From assembly GCA_025594325.1 (NCBI GenBank), contig JANHCV010000002.1:1054001-1118000 (forward strand): a stretch of 64,000 bases of DNA. Direction: 5' to 3'. The notes beneath the pieces were generated by a model, which was given only the letters and a program-made list of their open reading frames with translations, did not search any database and had not been told where the DNA came from. This DNA is from Blastocladiella emersonii ATCC 22665 (Eukaryota > Blastocladiomycota > Blastocladiomycetes > Blastocladiales > Blastocladiaceae). The position numbers and the translations under genes were made by a program. Below are positions 31,520-41,435 of the stretch, piece by piece. Positions within the stretch are counted from its first letter, which is position 1, and each line of letters starts with the position of its first letter.

Positions 31520-31856
31520 GGTCGGCCGGAGTTTGTTGCGCGCAGTTGACTGACAATAGTTGCTCTCAGAGGATCGCGTCGTTGTAGCTCCGCGTCGCAA
31601 GCGCGATGACCGCGGGCCATCGACGACGAGAACGCAGAGATTTCAGCCACAAGTGGCTGTGGCTGTGGCGCTGTGGCGGCGCCCTGGCTTTAAAGCACCG
31701 ATCACGCTGACTCATGGCCGTGGTCGGACCACGGCCATCGCGGGCGGCCGACGCTGACCATGGCCACCATGAACGGCCGAGTGGCCTTGGCCATTCAGGC
31801 GATCAATTAGAAGTCTCCGGCCAGCGGAGAACAATGTATGCGGCTCCTCTTGAACT
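31520..31856. other. Spacer between ARL13B and the LOR-like gene
   Basis: About 340 bp with repeated tgGCCATgg-type tracts near 31730-31790 (ccatggcc and inverted forms). The promoter of the LOR-like gene should lie here. No gene is seen. Confidence 0.3.
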
Positions 31857-32991
31857 CTAAATCTCGAGTTTTACAGGCATCGGGTCTCCGCCCGCGGCCG
31901 CCGCGGGAAACTCGGCCTCGTCCTCGTTCCCGACCACGACCGACTTGACCAGCAGCGCGTCCGATGGCGGGACCGCTTCGGGCTCGCGCTTGCCCTTGGC
32001 CTCGCCGTTGCCGTTCCCCGCGGCCGTGCCAAGCCGCGTCTTGCGCTGCTCGAGCTCGGCCTCGTACGCCTCGCGCTGCGCCTGCGTGTCGGCGCGGACG
32101 CGCGGGTCGAGGACGGCCCACTGGCGGTGCACGGCGTGGAGCAGTGTCGAGAAGCCTGTTACGGAGGAACGTGGTTAGCGGGCGATCGGTGGTGCAGGTT
32201 CGAATGTCCGACGTACCATCAAGAATGTTCGCGTCGATAACCTGGCCCTTGCGCTCGGCGTACTTGGCAGAGATGGTGCGCGCGATCAGCGACGCGGACA
32301 GCGGGTCCTCGCCAGGCTCGAGCGGCAGGAGCAGGCCGTCCAGCCGCAGCGCCGAGATGACCGACTCTTGGCTCACGCAGTTGGGCGCGTCGCGCTTGTT
32401 GACGAAACTAGAATTTTCGGAAGATCAGAACCGCGCGCGAAGTCTCCTCATCGGCTGGCGAACGTACATCAGGAGCGGCTTGCCGTAAACCATGCGCGTG
32501 CGGTAGATCCTGTGCAGCTGCTCGGCGGCCTCGGCGAACCGGTCCGGCTGCGAGCCGTCGACCACGTAGCAGATAGCGTGGGCCTACGCGAACATCGGCG
32601 GTCAATGATCAGAAATCCGGCGGCACGCGTGCTCGACCGCGGACCTCGGCTATGTAGTTTGTCCAGATGCCGCGGATCCGCTCGTGCCCGCCCACGTCAA
32701 ACAGGCGAAGCACCGCGACCGCGTCGCCGGGGAGCAGCACGTTGGCGGTCACGAAGCCCCACGTCGGCTTGGTCTCCTTGGGCGGCTCTACGCGAGGACG
32801 ACTGTCAGTCGTTGAAACTCTCGTGGTGCCATATCAATGCGAGTCGTACGGCGACGAAGACGATCGAGCAGCGTCGACTTGCCGCTTTCGTCGAGGCCGA
32901 ACAGCGGAATGGTCACCGTCTTCATCTCCGGGTGCACCTGGCCCGCCGCGCCGGACACGCTGCAGCAAGCGACGAATGATTTGAGTCCCAT
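31857..32991 (-). CDS. ARL13B: ARL13B-like ciliary small GTPase
   Basis: Exons 32850-32991, 32645-32787, 32468-32583, 32217-32407 and 31857-32155 encode 296 residues. The P-loop is GLDESGKSTLLDRL. Switch II reads DVGGHERIRGIWTNYIAE; RIRGIW-NYxAE is typical of Arl13. The base motif is FVNKRD. After the G domain comes GFSTLLHAVHRQWAVLDPRV and a charged helix EAYEAELEQRKTRLG, as in Arl13 proteins, then an acidic low-complexity tail. The N terminus has adjacent cysteines (FVACCS), like the palmitoylated pair of animal ARL13B, and starts MG. ARL13B sits in the ciliary membrane and activates ARL3. His replaces the catalytic Gln of ordinary Arfs. The protein is shorter than the animal form (about 430). 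Confidence 0.85.
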
Positions 32992-33535
32992 GATGTCGTT
33001 ACATTCAGTTTCATGGACTTGCGCTGAGAGAAGACGCGATGCTGAAAGCCAGAACGGGTGCAATCGCGCTTCGCGCGATCAACGTGGCTTGGACGTGTCG
33101 CGGTTATCATGTGACCAGACGCGTGACCGCTGCGAGACATGCGAGACATGTGTGGCACGCGTTTCTCGCTCAAGGATCGATTGCTGAAGCTCCAAAACTA
33201 CCATCCTGCATACAATGACGCGTAAAGAAATGGCTTCGGATTGAACCGCAAGCATTTCCGCAAGGCGCCGCGGGTGCACAAGTCCCTGTCTGTCAGCGGT
33301 GTGATGGGGCCCGTGACAGTCGCTCCCATCAAGGCTGAAGCGCATACATAAATGCACGAGTGCATGTTTCAAGAACAAATGTCGTTTGGTCCGAACGTGA
33401 CTTAGGGCCAGGCAAACGGACCGTAGAAGGCGGCTTCGCGGGAGCGTCCACGCACTCGCCCTCCCTCCCTCCAACTAAATCTCGCCTCCGCCCTCGACTC
33501 CTTGTCTAGTTTACAGCACACACAGCACCTCAAAC
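32992..33535. promoter_or_regulatory. Divergent spacer between ARL13B and a small membrane protein gene
   Basis: About 540 bp. GACGCGTGA near 33119 and GACGCGTAA near 33218 resemble MluI-box elements. GTTATCATGTGACC followed by repeated tgcgagaca units occurs here (about 33103-33150) and again beyond the small gene (about 33998-34045). No gene is seen. Confidence 0.4.
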
Positions 33536-33904
33536 ATGGACCCCGTTCCCAACGCCAACGACCAGGTCGCAGTGCAAGCCGTCGCTGGGATGGGAGCCGA
33601 AGTTGCTAGCAGCATCACGGCACGCTCAGTCAAGCTCTTCAAGTCGGGCTTTATACTTCTTTTGCTAAGCATCGTCCCCGAAACGACTCGTTTGGTTCAC
33701 AACGTAATCGTTGGCGGCAACGTAATCAATCACTACTCGCTGATACTGCTCTTCCGTCTACCGTTTGCGTACTGGTTGGTTGCGCTTTACGTTGACTTTG
33801 CGAACATGTCGAGTCCCCAGGTGCATTTGTTTGCGGAAGCTACGCCGTACTTTGCCGCATTTGTCTTGCTGTGCGATGGAGCAAACTTGCGCCTGCCAGG
33901 TTAG
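33536..33904 (+). CDS. Small predicted membrane protein, unknown
   Basis: A 122-residue frame starting MDPVPNANDQ. Three hydrophobic stretches are visible: SGFILLLLSIVP (about 38-50), HYSLILLFRLPFAYWLVALYV (about 66-87) and TPYFAAFVLLC (about 103-114). No cysteine or metal motif and no family recognised. GC content and codon use are lower than in neighbours, and the last residues (GANLRLPG) end abruptly, so a missed 3' intron is possible. It diverges from ARL13B, which raises but does not show a ciliary link. Confidence 0.45.
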   Translation: MDPVPNANDQVAVQAVAGMGAEVASSITARSVKLFKSGFILLLLSIVPETTRLVHNVIVGGNVINHYSLILLFRLPFAYWLVALYVDFANMSSPQVHLFAEATPYFAAFVLLCDGANLRLPG

Positions 33905-34147
33905 CAGTTGGTCAGCGCTTGTGGGGAGCAGTGGAAGGCAATATCGATGGGCAAGGGTGCCAATGGGAAGGAAGCACGGAAGGTGGAGACGCGTTCAGTT
34001 ATCATGTGACCGTGGCAAGCCTCCTGCGAGACACCACGCGAGACACAACTCGTTCCGCCCCTCACCGCGCCACCGAGCAAGAAACCGAGCTTCGTTGAAC
34101 AAAACACCGATGCTATTCATGCCAAAACTATATCACATCACGCAAAT

Positions 34148-37100
34148 CTAGTGCTCGGCCGCGAACGCCGCGTACACGGCGTCCTCGACGACGCGGCGCG
34201 GCGCACGGAGCCCCGTCCACCGCTCAAACTGCACGAGCCCCTGCTCGACGAGCACCTCGGCGCCCGTGACGACGGGCACCGTCGGGTTGACGGCGTGGAC
34301 CGCGCGGACGACGGGCGTGGGCGCGCCGTACACGAGCTCGACGACGACGCGCGCCGACTTGGTGAACGCCGCAGTCGCGAGCGTCTGGGCGCCGGCCTCC
34401 TGTGCGTCGCGCGGGAGCGTCGACACCACGATTTCGGCGGCCGTCACCTGGAGCGCACCGTCGAGCGGCTCAGCGACCAGCTCGACGCCGCGCGCGTGCT
34501 CGGCAAAGTCGGCGACCAGGCGCGCCGCGCGGTCGGCGGACCGGTTGGCCACGACGATACGCGCGGGGCGGTGCCCGGTCGGGAGCGACAGGAGCGCGTA
34601 CACGGCGGCGCGCGCGGTCCCGCCGGCGCCGAGGACGAGGGCCGTCGCGGTGGCGCCAATGGACGCAGAGTGCAGGCGCTTGACGAGCCCGGCGCGGATC
34701 CCGTCCACGTCCGTGTTGTCGCCAACGATCTTGCCGTCGGCGGCGCGGCGCCACAGCGTGTTGATGGCGCCGACCGCGCGAGCAGCGGGCGCCACGTCGT
34801 CGACGAGCGTGTGGACGACCTCCTTGAGCGGGATCGTGACGGACGCGCCGCCGAACGCCAGGTCGTCGCGCACCAGCGCGCGGAGCGCGGGCGTGACCTC
34901 GGCGGCCGGGTGCAGCGCGTACGTGTACGGGAGGCCGAGCGTGGTGAAGCCCGTGTTGTGCATGAGCGGCGACTTGGACTTGTCAATGGGTGCGCCGAAC
35001 AGGTAGAACTTGGAGGGCGCGAGGACGCCGCACGCGGCGAGCGCGGCGTGGATGCTGGCGAGCGACATCTGGCCGGGCGCCGCGGCCGCGAGGTGCGCGT
35101 GGGTGACGGGCGTCAGCGTGTCGTTGAAGACGCGCGACGGCTGGCCGGCGGCGCCCATGTTGATGGCGATGAGCGGGACGCGGTCGCCGAGGAGGTCGCG
35201 CGCGAGCGTCTCGCGGAACGCCGTGAGCGCCGCGTTGTCGCCGGCGCGGTGCGCGCGCCCGACGAGCTTGACGATGTCGCCGTACGCCGCCGCGCGGTAC
35301 AGCTGCGCGCCCCAGTGGACGTGGTCGGACCACGGGAACGCGCCCTTGGCGTCGTGGTACGACGTCAGGGTCAGCACGCCGCGCGCGGCCGCCTGGTCCT
35401 GGAGCCGCTTGAGGACGGGCATCGGCAGCGTCGTCTCGACGTCCACGATCTCGGCGCCCCACCGGATCGCCGCCTCGAGCAGCGCCACGGCGCCGTCCAC
35501 GTCCGCGTCGGGCCACGCGCCCGCCTGCGACACGGTGCGCACCGTGAACACGACGGGGAGCCCCGGCACGAGCGTGCGCAGCGTCGCGAACGCGGCCGCC
35601 ACGGCCTCGACGGTGCACGGCTGCAGGAGGTCGGCGCGCAGCTCGACGGCGTCGGCGCCCTCGGTCGCGCGCTGGACGACGTGGCGGTGCACGGTCGTGA
35701 TCGTGGGCAGCGTCAGGGACACGAACGAGGTGACGGGCGACGCGGTCGCCGCGGCCTTGCGCTCGGCGGCTGTCACGGCGCGCAGGATCGCGGCGCGGCG
35801 CGACTCGGCGGGGACCTCGAGCGCGCGGACGACGGCGGCGAGCTGGGCCTCGACGGTCTTCCAGTCGTAGGCGCCGTTCTCGTCGCGCGCATAGAACTCG
35901 ACGTCGGCGCACGCCGCGTACCACGGCTCGCGGCGCTTCCAGACGGCCTCGGACGTCTCGCCGAGCGACGGGCGCGAGCTGGCGGCGAGCTCGCGGAACA
36001 CGAGGTCCATGCGGCGGCGGATGTGGACGATCGGGAGCCCGAGGGTGCGCGACGCAAGGAGCTCGCGGGTCGCCGCGTCCTCGACGATACCGCCGCCGCA
36101 CGCGATGACAGCACCCGTCGGGTGGGCGGCGGCGAGGTCGCGCAGCACGGCCGCCTCCTCGCGGCGGAAGGCGGTCCAGCCGTCGGCTGACGACGCGACG
36201 AAATCGGCAATCGACTGCCCGTTGCGGCGCCGGACAAACTCCTCGTCCACGTCGACGAAGGTGCGGCCCAGGTCGCGGGCGAGGGCACGGCCGAGCGTCG
36301 TCTTGCCCGCGCCCCGCATCCCGATGAGGACGACCGACTTGGCGGCCGCGGCAGCCGCGTTGGTGGCGGCGGCCGGCTTGGCCGCGGGCGCGTGCGGTAC
36401 GACGTCGTAGCCCGATACCGACACGCCGAGCACGGTGCCGAGCGTGTCCCACCACGCGGGCCACGTCTTTTCGACGCACTTGCGCTCCTCAATACGCGCG
36501 CCGAGGACGGTGCCGAGTACGCTGAACGACATGGCGACGCGGTGGTCGTCGTAGCAGTGGACGGACGGGATCGGCGCGTTGGCGAGGCGCTGGGCGATCT
36601 CGGCGAGCGGCTGGCCGTAGATGATGAGCCCGTCGTCGTGCTCCTCGGTGCGCACGCCGTACTTGGCGAGCTCGTCCATCATGGCGCGGATGCGGTTACA
36701 CTCCTTGACGCGCTGGTTGGCGATCCCGTCGATGCGCGTGGCGGAGGTGCCCTGGGCGTTAGGCGCGGCGGCGACGGCGGCGAGGACCGACGCCGTCAGG
36801 AACGCGTCGGTCAGCGACTCCATGTCGACGGTGCCGAGCGCGCGGAGCTGACCGGGCGCGGGACCGACGACCGTGGTCGCGTCCGCCGTCTGCGTCACGG
36901 TGCACCCCATGGGCGCGAGGATCGCGGGCGCAAAGTTGGCGTCGCCCTGCAGCGAGGCCGAGCCCATGTGCGGCACGGTCACGGCGCGGCCCGTGATGGC
37001 GGCGACGGCGAGCGGGTACGTGGCCGACGACGCGTCGGGCTCGACCACGTACTCGCCGGGCGCGGCGTACACGCCCTGCGGGATGAGGAAGGTGGTGGGC

Positions 37101-39085
37101 GACTGGCGCTGCACGTGGATGCCGAACGACTTCATCATGGCTAAGTATTGAGATGGCGAGGGTGTCAGCACCGCGTCGAATGCGAATAAGCACCACAGAA
37201 GCAGCGTACCGATGGTCATCTCAATGTACGGCTGCGAAATGATCTTGCCGCCCGTGAGCTCGAGCGTGACGGGGTTCTTGGCGTAGGGCGCGCACAGGAG
37301 GATAGCCGACACGTACTGCGACGACACGCTGGCGGCGAGCTTGACGTGCCCGCCGGGGAACCCGGGCTGGAGGGTGACGGGGAGGCATCCGGTCGCCGAG
37401 CACTCAATCTGGACGCCGTTGGCGGCGAGCGCGTCGACGAGCGGGCGGATCGGCCGCTGCTGCATGCGCGCGTTGCCCGTGAGCGTGGTCGGCCCGCCGA
37501 CGGCGAGCGACGCGGCGCACGTCAGGAACCGCGCGGCGGTGCCGGCGTTGCCGAGGTAGATGGGATCACCGGCAACGGCGCGCATGGCGCCGCCGTGCCC
37601 GTTGACGACGAGCACGTCGCCGTCCCACGAGTAGGTGCACGCGCCGAGCCGCTGCAGCGCCGTCAGCATGACCTGGGTGTCGTCCGAGTGCAGCAGGTTG
37701 CGCACGGTGGTGGTGCCGTGCGCGAGCGCCGCGAGGAGCAGCGCGCGGTTGCTGATGGATTTGGAGCCGGGGACCTTGACGACGACGGGCGCGGCGGAGG
37801 ACGGCGCCGTGGCGGCAGCAGCAGCGGGAGCAGCGTGGACGTGGACGCCGGGCGACACGACGAGGCTGATGACGTCGTCCGCGACGACCGAGGCGCGCGG
37901 CTCGACGGTGGCGCCGATCTTGGACAGGAGGACGAGGCGCTTGTTGGCGCCCGAGTTCTTCTTGTCAACCTTCATGTAGTCGAGCAGGCGGTCGACGGCG
38001 ACGTGGCCGGGGGTGCCGCCGAGGTACTTTTTCACAAGCGGGTCGTGGATCGAGGTCGGGAGGCCGTAGGCGGCGATGCAGCGGACGAGGCGGCCGAGGT
38101 CGGCCTGCGACAGGTGGCCGAGGAGGCGGGCCATCTCGGCCTCGTACACCATGCCGATCGAGACGCACTCGCCGTGGAGTATGCGCGGGGTCAGGGCGGC
38201 CTCAAAGGCGTGGCCGACCGTGTGGCCAAAGTTGAGCAGGCCGCGCAGGCCGCCCTCCTTCTCGTCGGCGGACACGACCTGGGCCTTGACGCGGGCCGAG
38301 CCGAAGATGACCTGCAGGACGAGCGGGTCGGAGACCGCGGCAGCCATGGCGCGAAGCACGCGCTCGGGGTCGGCCTCGAGGAGGGCGAAATCGGACTCGG
38401 ACGCGAACGCGGCGGTCTTGACGACCTCGGCCATCCCGTTGCGGATCTCGCGCTCGGGCAGCGTGGCGAGGTAGGCGGGGTCGATGTAGACGCGCAGGGG
38501 CTGGTGGAAGGCGCCGATCAGGTTCTTGCCGGCGGGCACGTCGACGGCGGTCTTGCCGCCAATCGAGCTGTCGACCATGGCGAGCAGCGTGGTCGGGACC
38601 TGCACGACGCTGCACCCGCGCATGTAGGTTGCGGCGACGTAGCCGATCATGTCGCCGACGACGCCGCCGCCGAACGCCACCACGACCGTGTCGCGCGTGC
38701 AACCGTGGCGCAGCATCCAGTCCTCGACGACCGCCTTGGTCGTGCGCGTCTTGGCCGCCTCGCCCGGCGGCAGCACAAAGGTGAGCAGCCAGTCGTGTGC
38801 CGCCGCCGCCGGGTTCGCGGCCGCGAGCGGCGTGCCTGCAGCGGCGGCCTCGGCCCACGCGGCGGCCAGCGCGGCCGTCAGCGCGTCGAGGTGCAGCGCG
38901 GCGACGTTGTTGTCGGTCACGACGACGAGCTTGGACGCGGTGCGGCCAACGAGCGCGCACAGGTCGCGCGCGAGGTGCGCCGTCAGGTGGAAGCCCGCGT
39001 GGATGACGTTCGGGCGGCCGAGGATCGGCAGCGTCTCGACGGCCGCGGCCGCGGCCGCGGGTTGTTGTTGTGCTGGAGCCGTCAT
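34148..39085 (-). CDS. ARO1: Pentafunctional AROM polypeptide of the shikimate pathway
   Basis: Coding exons 37210-39085 and 34148-37140 give 1622 residues. Domains in order: 3-dehydroquinate synthase (about 18-400; VVAFGGGVVGDMIGYVAA, GLLNFGHTVGHAFE), EPSP synthase (from about 430; VPGSKSISNRALLLAA, LGNAGTAARF), shikimate kinase (from about 895; P-loop GMRGAGKTTLGRAL), type I dehydroquinase (from about 1090; TLTSYHD and the Schiff-base lysine in GDIVKLVGRA) and shikimate dehydrogenase (from about 1335; SKSPLMHNTGF, GDNTDVDGI). Together they convert DAHP to EPSP in the cytosol for aromatic amino acids. All five domains look intact. The 69-nt intron 37141-37209 is stop-free; removing it restores EMTIAMMKSFG. 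A 98-nt intron lies in the 5' leader. Confidence 0.97.
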   Translation of the reverse strand: MTAPAQQQPAAAAAAVETLPILGRPNVIHAGFHLTAHLARDLCALVGRTASKLVVVTDNNVAALHLDALTAALAAAWAEAAAAGTPLAAANPAAAAHDWLLTFVLPPGEAAKTRTTKAVVEDWMLRHGCTRDTVVVAFGGGVVGDMIGYVAATYMRGCSVVQVPTTLLAMVDSSIGGKTAVDVPAGKNLIGAFHQPLRVYIDPAYLATLPEREIRNGMAEVVKTAAFASESDFALLEADPERVLRAMAAAVSDPLVLQVIFGSARVKAQVVSADEKEGGLRGLLNFGHTVGHAFEAALTPRILHGECVSIGMVYEAEMARLLGHLSQADLGRLVRCIAAYGLPTSIHDPLVKKYLGGTPGHVAVDRLLDYMKVDKKNSGANKRLVLLSKIGATVEPRASVVADDVISLVVSPGVHVHAAPAAAAATAPSSAAPVVVKVPGSKSISNRALLLAALAHGTTTVRNLLHSDDTQVMLTALQRLGACTYSWDGDVLVVNGHGGAMRAVAGDPIYLGNAGTAARFLTCAASLAVGGPTTLTGNARMQQRPIRPLVDALAANGVQIECSATGCLPVTLQPGFPGGHVKLAASVSSQYVSAILLCAPYAKNPVTLELTGGKIISQPYIEMTIGTLLLWCLFAFDAVLTPSPSQYLAMMKSFGIHVQRQSPTTFLIPQGVYAAPGEYVVEPDASSATYPLAVAAITGRAVTVPHMGSASLQGDANFAPAILAPMGCTVTQTADATTVVGPAPGQLRALGTVDMESLTDAFLTASVLAAVAAAPNAQGTSATRIDGIANQRVKECNRIRAMMDELAKYGVRTEEHDDGLIIYGQPLAEIAQRLANAPIPSVHCYDDHRVAMSFSVLGTVLGARIEERKCVEKTWPAWWDTLGTVLGVSVSGYDVVPHAPAAKPAAATNAAAAAAKSVVLIGMRGAGKTTLGRALARDLGRTFVDVDEEFVRRRNGQSIADFVASSADGWTAFRREEAAVLRDLAAAHPTGAVIACGGGIVEDAATRELLASRTLGLPIVHIRRRMDLVFRELAASSRPSLGETSEAVWKRREPWYAACADVEFYARDENGAYDWKTVEAQLAAVVRALEVPAESRRAAILRAVTAAERKAAATASPVTSFVSLTLPTITTVHRHVVQRATEGADAVELRADLLQPCTVEAVAAAFATLRTLVPGLPVVFTVRTVSQAGAWPDADVDGAVALLEAAIRWGAEIVDVETTLPMPVLKRLQDQAAARGVLTLTSYHDAKGAFPWSDHVHWGAQLYRAAAYGDIVKLVGRAHRAGDNAALTAFRETLARDLLGDRVPLIAINMGAAGQPSRVFNDTLTPVTHAHLAAAAPGQMSLASIHAALAACGVLAPSKFYLFGAPIDKSKSPLMHNTGFTTLGLPYTYALHPAAEVTPALRALVRDDLAFGGASVTIPLKEVVHTLVDDVAPAARAVGAINTLWRRAADGKIVGDNTDVDGIRAGLVKRLHSASIGATATALVLGAGGTARAAVYALLSLPTGHRPARIVVANRSADRAARLVADFAEHARGVELVAEPLDGALQVTAAEIVVSTLPRDAQEAGAQTLATAAFTKSARVVVELVYGAPTPVVRAVHAVNPTVPVVTGAEVLVEQGLVQFERWTGLRAPRRVVEDAVYAAFAAEH

Positions 39086-39437
39086 GGTGGTGGTAGCTAC
39101 GGGTTCGGATCCGAGGTTCGGCCCGTTGTCAGCACAAGGGCCGAGGTCGGGTCGGTCGGGCGAGCGGAGCCAAGGCCGGCGCCGTGATACTCACAGGTTG
39201 ATACGTTGCAGATGCTAGGTCCACGCGCAGAGAGGGAGCGAGAGCCGTGGGGAAGAGGGGCTCGGTGCTGCCTTTTGTACCAGCGGGCGCTCGGACGCGA
39301 TGAGTTGTGCCTCACGTGCGGATTTCTCGTCGATAAGCTCGGCTTCAAACGCGGCGAGTGGCGAAAAATCGGCACGCGAGCAATTTATGCTTCTAAATCT
39401 GGCTCCGCGCCACCGCCCCGCGCCCAGCCGCCCTCAG
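39086..39437 (-). promoter_or_regulatory. AROM 5' leader with an intron, and promoter
   Basis: On the minus strand CTGCAACGTATCAAC (39197-39211) is followed by a consensus donor GTGAGT (intron start 39194). A GTAG acceptor at 39097-39100 leaves an 11-nt leader exon before the ATG. So the leader probably has a 98-nt intron, and the CTGCAACG element lies in or at the start of the transcript. Confidence 0.55.
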
Positions 39438-40673
39438 CTACCACTGGTGCACGACGACGTTGTCGAGCATCTGCGTGTTGATGAGCGGGTTCTGGAGCTC
39501 GGCAATGGTCGAGCAGCACGCGGCGGCGGGGTCGCCGGACGCAGTGAGCGACTTGAGCCAGTACTCGTTGCCAGGGAACGCGTTCCCGTCCCACGCGTAC
39601 GTGGCGACGAGGACGTGGTCCGGGTCGACGGGCGCCGCGGGCGGGTTGCGCGTGAACCGCACGACGACGTCAGCGACGCGGTCGCCGTCGCGGACGCGGC
39701 AGTCGGCAGGGCGGTCGATCCACGTCAGCTCGAGCACGGCGACGAGCTCGCTGGCGGCGGGGAACTCGGCGACGGCCAGCAGCAGCTCGTCGACGTACAC
39801 GGCCGTCTGCTCGCGCGGCAGCACCGCCCACACGCCGAGCCCGAGCCCGACGACGCGGATGTGCGCGGGGGTCCCCGCCGCGCCCGCGCGTGCACACGCC
39901 TCGCCCAAGAGCACGTCGAAGGTCGCGCGCATCCGTTTCCGGTACGAAGTCAGCGACAGGTAGCGGCCGTCGCGGCACGCGGCGAGCTCGTGCGGCGCGC
40001 CCTTGGTGTCGTAAAACGCGCGCCACTCGGGCTCGTGGACCGCGGGCGGCGCGTCGCGGTCGCGGCCGAGCAGGTACCGGTGCTCGACGAGGCCGGGCAC
40101 CTCGAACCGCGGGCCGACGAGGGCGACGTAGATCCCGTACGGCGCAAACGTGCCGGGCTTCCCCGGCCGGCCGCAGTTGTCGCGGTCGCCCGCGTTGATG
40201 AACCGCGTCGGCACCGAGACCCCGAGCAGCGCGCTGAGCGCCATCTCGTCGTAGCTGAGGTACTCGGCGAGCGGGATCCGCGGGTCCTCGTCATCCCGCC
40301 CAACCCGCCGCCACGCGTCGTGCACGCCGCCGAGCTCCTCGCCCGTGCGCAGCACCGTAAAGTCGCTTGCCGTGTAGAAGGCGAGCGGCCGGCACGCGAT
40401 GCACCGCTTGGCGAGCGCCTCCCAGTCCATGTCGCGGTACAGCTCGCGCTCGCGCCGCGTGCCCGACGCGTGCTTGCGTGCCAGGAACGCCTCGAAGACG
40501 GGGACGGCGGCTGCGGGCACGATGATCCGCGTGCCCCGCGCGTGCGCCTCGATCTCGCGCTCGGCCTCGGGCGACCCGCGCGCGAGCTCCGCGATCCGGT
40601 TCGCTTTCGTCGGCAGCGACTTGATGCGCGCCTGGAAGTCGGCCGAGTTGGCGGCCAGCGTTTTGAAGTCCAT
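39438..40673 (-). CDS. DUF4804-like protein
   Basis: A 411-residue single-exon protein beginning MDFKTLAANSADF. An N-terminal helical part (KRCIACRPLAFYTASDF, YDEMALSALLGVSVPTRFINAGDR) leads to a C-terminal part with FTRNPPAAPVDPDHVLVATYAWDGNAFPGNEYWLKS. The AWDGNxxPGNE block is what I associate with DUF4804, a family that includes Legionella effectors of macrodomain type such as MavL; that assignment is from memory and not checked. No signal peptide or membrane segment. Function in a free-living fungus is unknown. It shares a 132-bp divergent promoter with HSBP1. Confidence 0.5.
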   Translation of the reverse strand: MDFKTLAANSADFQARIKSLPTKANRIAELARGSPEAEREIEAHARGTRIIVPAAAVPVFEAFLARKHASGTRRERELYRDMDWEALAKRCIACRPLAFYTASDFTVLRTGEELGGVHDAWRRVGRDDEDPRIPLAEYLSYDEMALSALLGVSVPTRFINAGDRDNCGRPGKPGTFAPYGIYVALVGPRFEVPGLVEHRYLLGRDRDAPPAVHEPEWRAFYDTKGAPHELAACRDGRYLSLTSYRKRMRATFDVLLGEACARAGAAGTPAHIRVVGLGLGVWAVLPREQTAVYVDELLLAVAEFPAASELVAVLELTWIDRPADCRVRDGDRVADVVVRFTRNPPAAPVDPDHVLVATYAWDGNAFPGNEYWLKSLTASGDPAAACCSTIAELQNPLINTQMLDNVVVHQW

Positions 40674-40805
40674 TGCGCCAGATGTGTGTGCTGAGGAGAG
40701 GGGAGCGGCGACGCGTCGCACCACGGCCGCGCGACTTGGTCGCTGGGAACGCCACAGCGCGCCCGCTCTCCAACCCGCCACCATCACCCATCGCAACGTA
40801 ATCCC
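40674..40805. promoter_or_regulatory. Compact bidirectional promoter (DUF4804-like / HSBP1)
   Basis: Only 132 bp lies between the two start codons. It contains GACGCGTC at 40710-40717 and CGCAACGTAATC (40792-40803) directly before the HSBP1 ATG. Confidence 0.55.
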
Positions 40806-41226
40806 ATGTCTGACCGCGCCCAGTTGCCACCACCTGCAACGGCCGCCGGGGACGCCGGCGCGCCCGCCCCGGAGCTCGCTGTCTACGTCGACACCCTGCT
40901 CAAGCAGCTGGTGCATCGGCGCTTCTTCTTGACGGGATTCCGAGACGGGGTCGCTGAGCCTGCGGATGAGTGTAGCAAGCCAAGTTTGACGACATGTCGA
41001 TGCAGATCCTGACCAAGAGTACGCTCTCCGCTCGTCTGCCCGGCACGAGCACGGACCCGCCCTGACGCCGCCCGCTCCATGTGTAGTCGACACGATGGGC
41101 TCGCGGCTCGACGACCTCGAAAAATCGATTGCCGAGCTCATGGAGCACGCGGCCGCGGCCGACGGCGCGTCCGCGGGGGCCAACGGGGAGGCTGACGGCG
41201 GCGAGAGCGCCGCGCCACCATCGTGA
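40806..41226 (+). CDS. HSBP1: Heat shock factor-binding protein 1 (HSBP1)
   Basis: Exons 40806-40910, 40976-41018 and 41087-41226 encode 95 residues. The spliced core reads YVDTLLKQL, QAKFDDMSMQILTKI and DTMGSRLDDLEKSIAELM, the highly conserved HSBP1 coiled coil with heptad hydrophobics. An Ala/Gly-rich tail follows. In animals HSBP1 binds the trimerisation region of HSF1 and dampens the heat shock response. Introns are 65 and 68 nt with GTGCAT and GTACGC donors and TGTAG acceptors; both acceptors are fixed by the conserved protein sequence. Confidence 0.93.
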
Positions 41227-41435
41227 ACCGACCTGATACACCCATGTTTTGCACGTCGCGTCATGTCACGTCAAGTTAGCTCTGTATTCGTCACGCGGCA
41301 AGGCCCGGGTGGCAGAGGACAGGGGATCGAGGGCAGGGTGGGTACATCTAGTGCATGGGGGTGTGCGCGTGCGCGCGTGCGTGCGAGGTGGACATTGAGG
41401 TTGAGGGATAGGAAGTGTACATGGTGAGAGCCAGC

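Noticed and set aside
34151..36190. 679-codon open frame on the plus strand
   Set aside because: It lies antisense to the conserved DHQase/SDH half of AROM, is Arg/Gly/Asp-rich without domains, and results from codon bias in GC-rich DNA.
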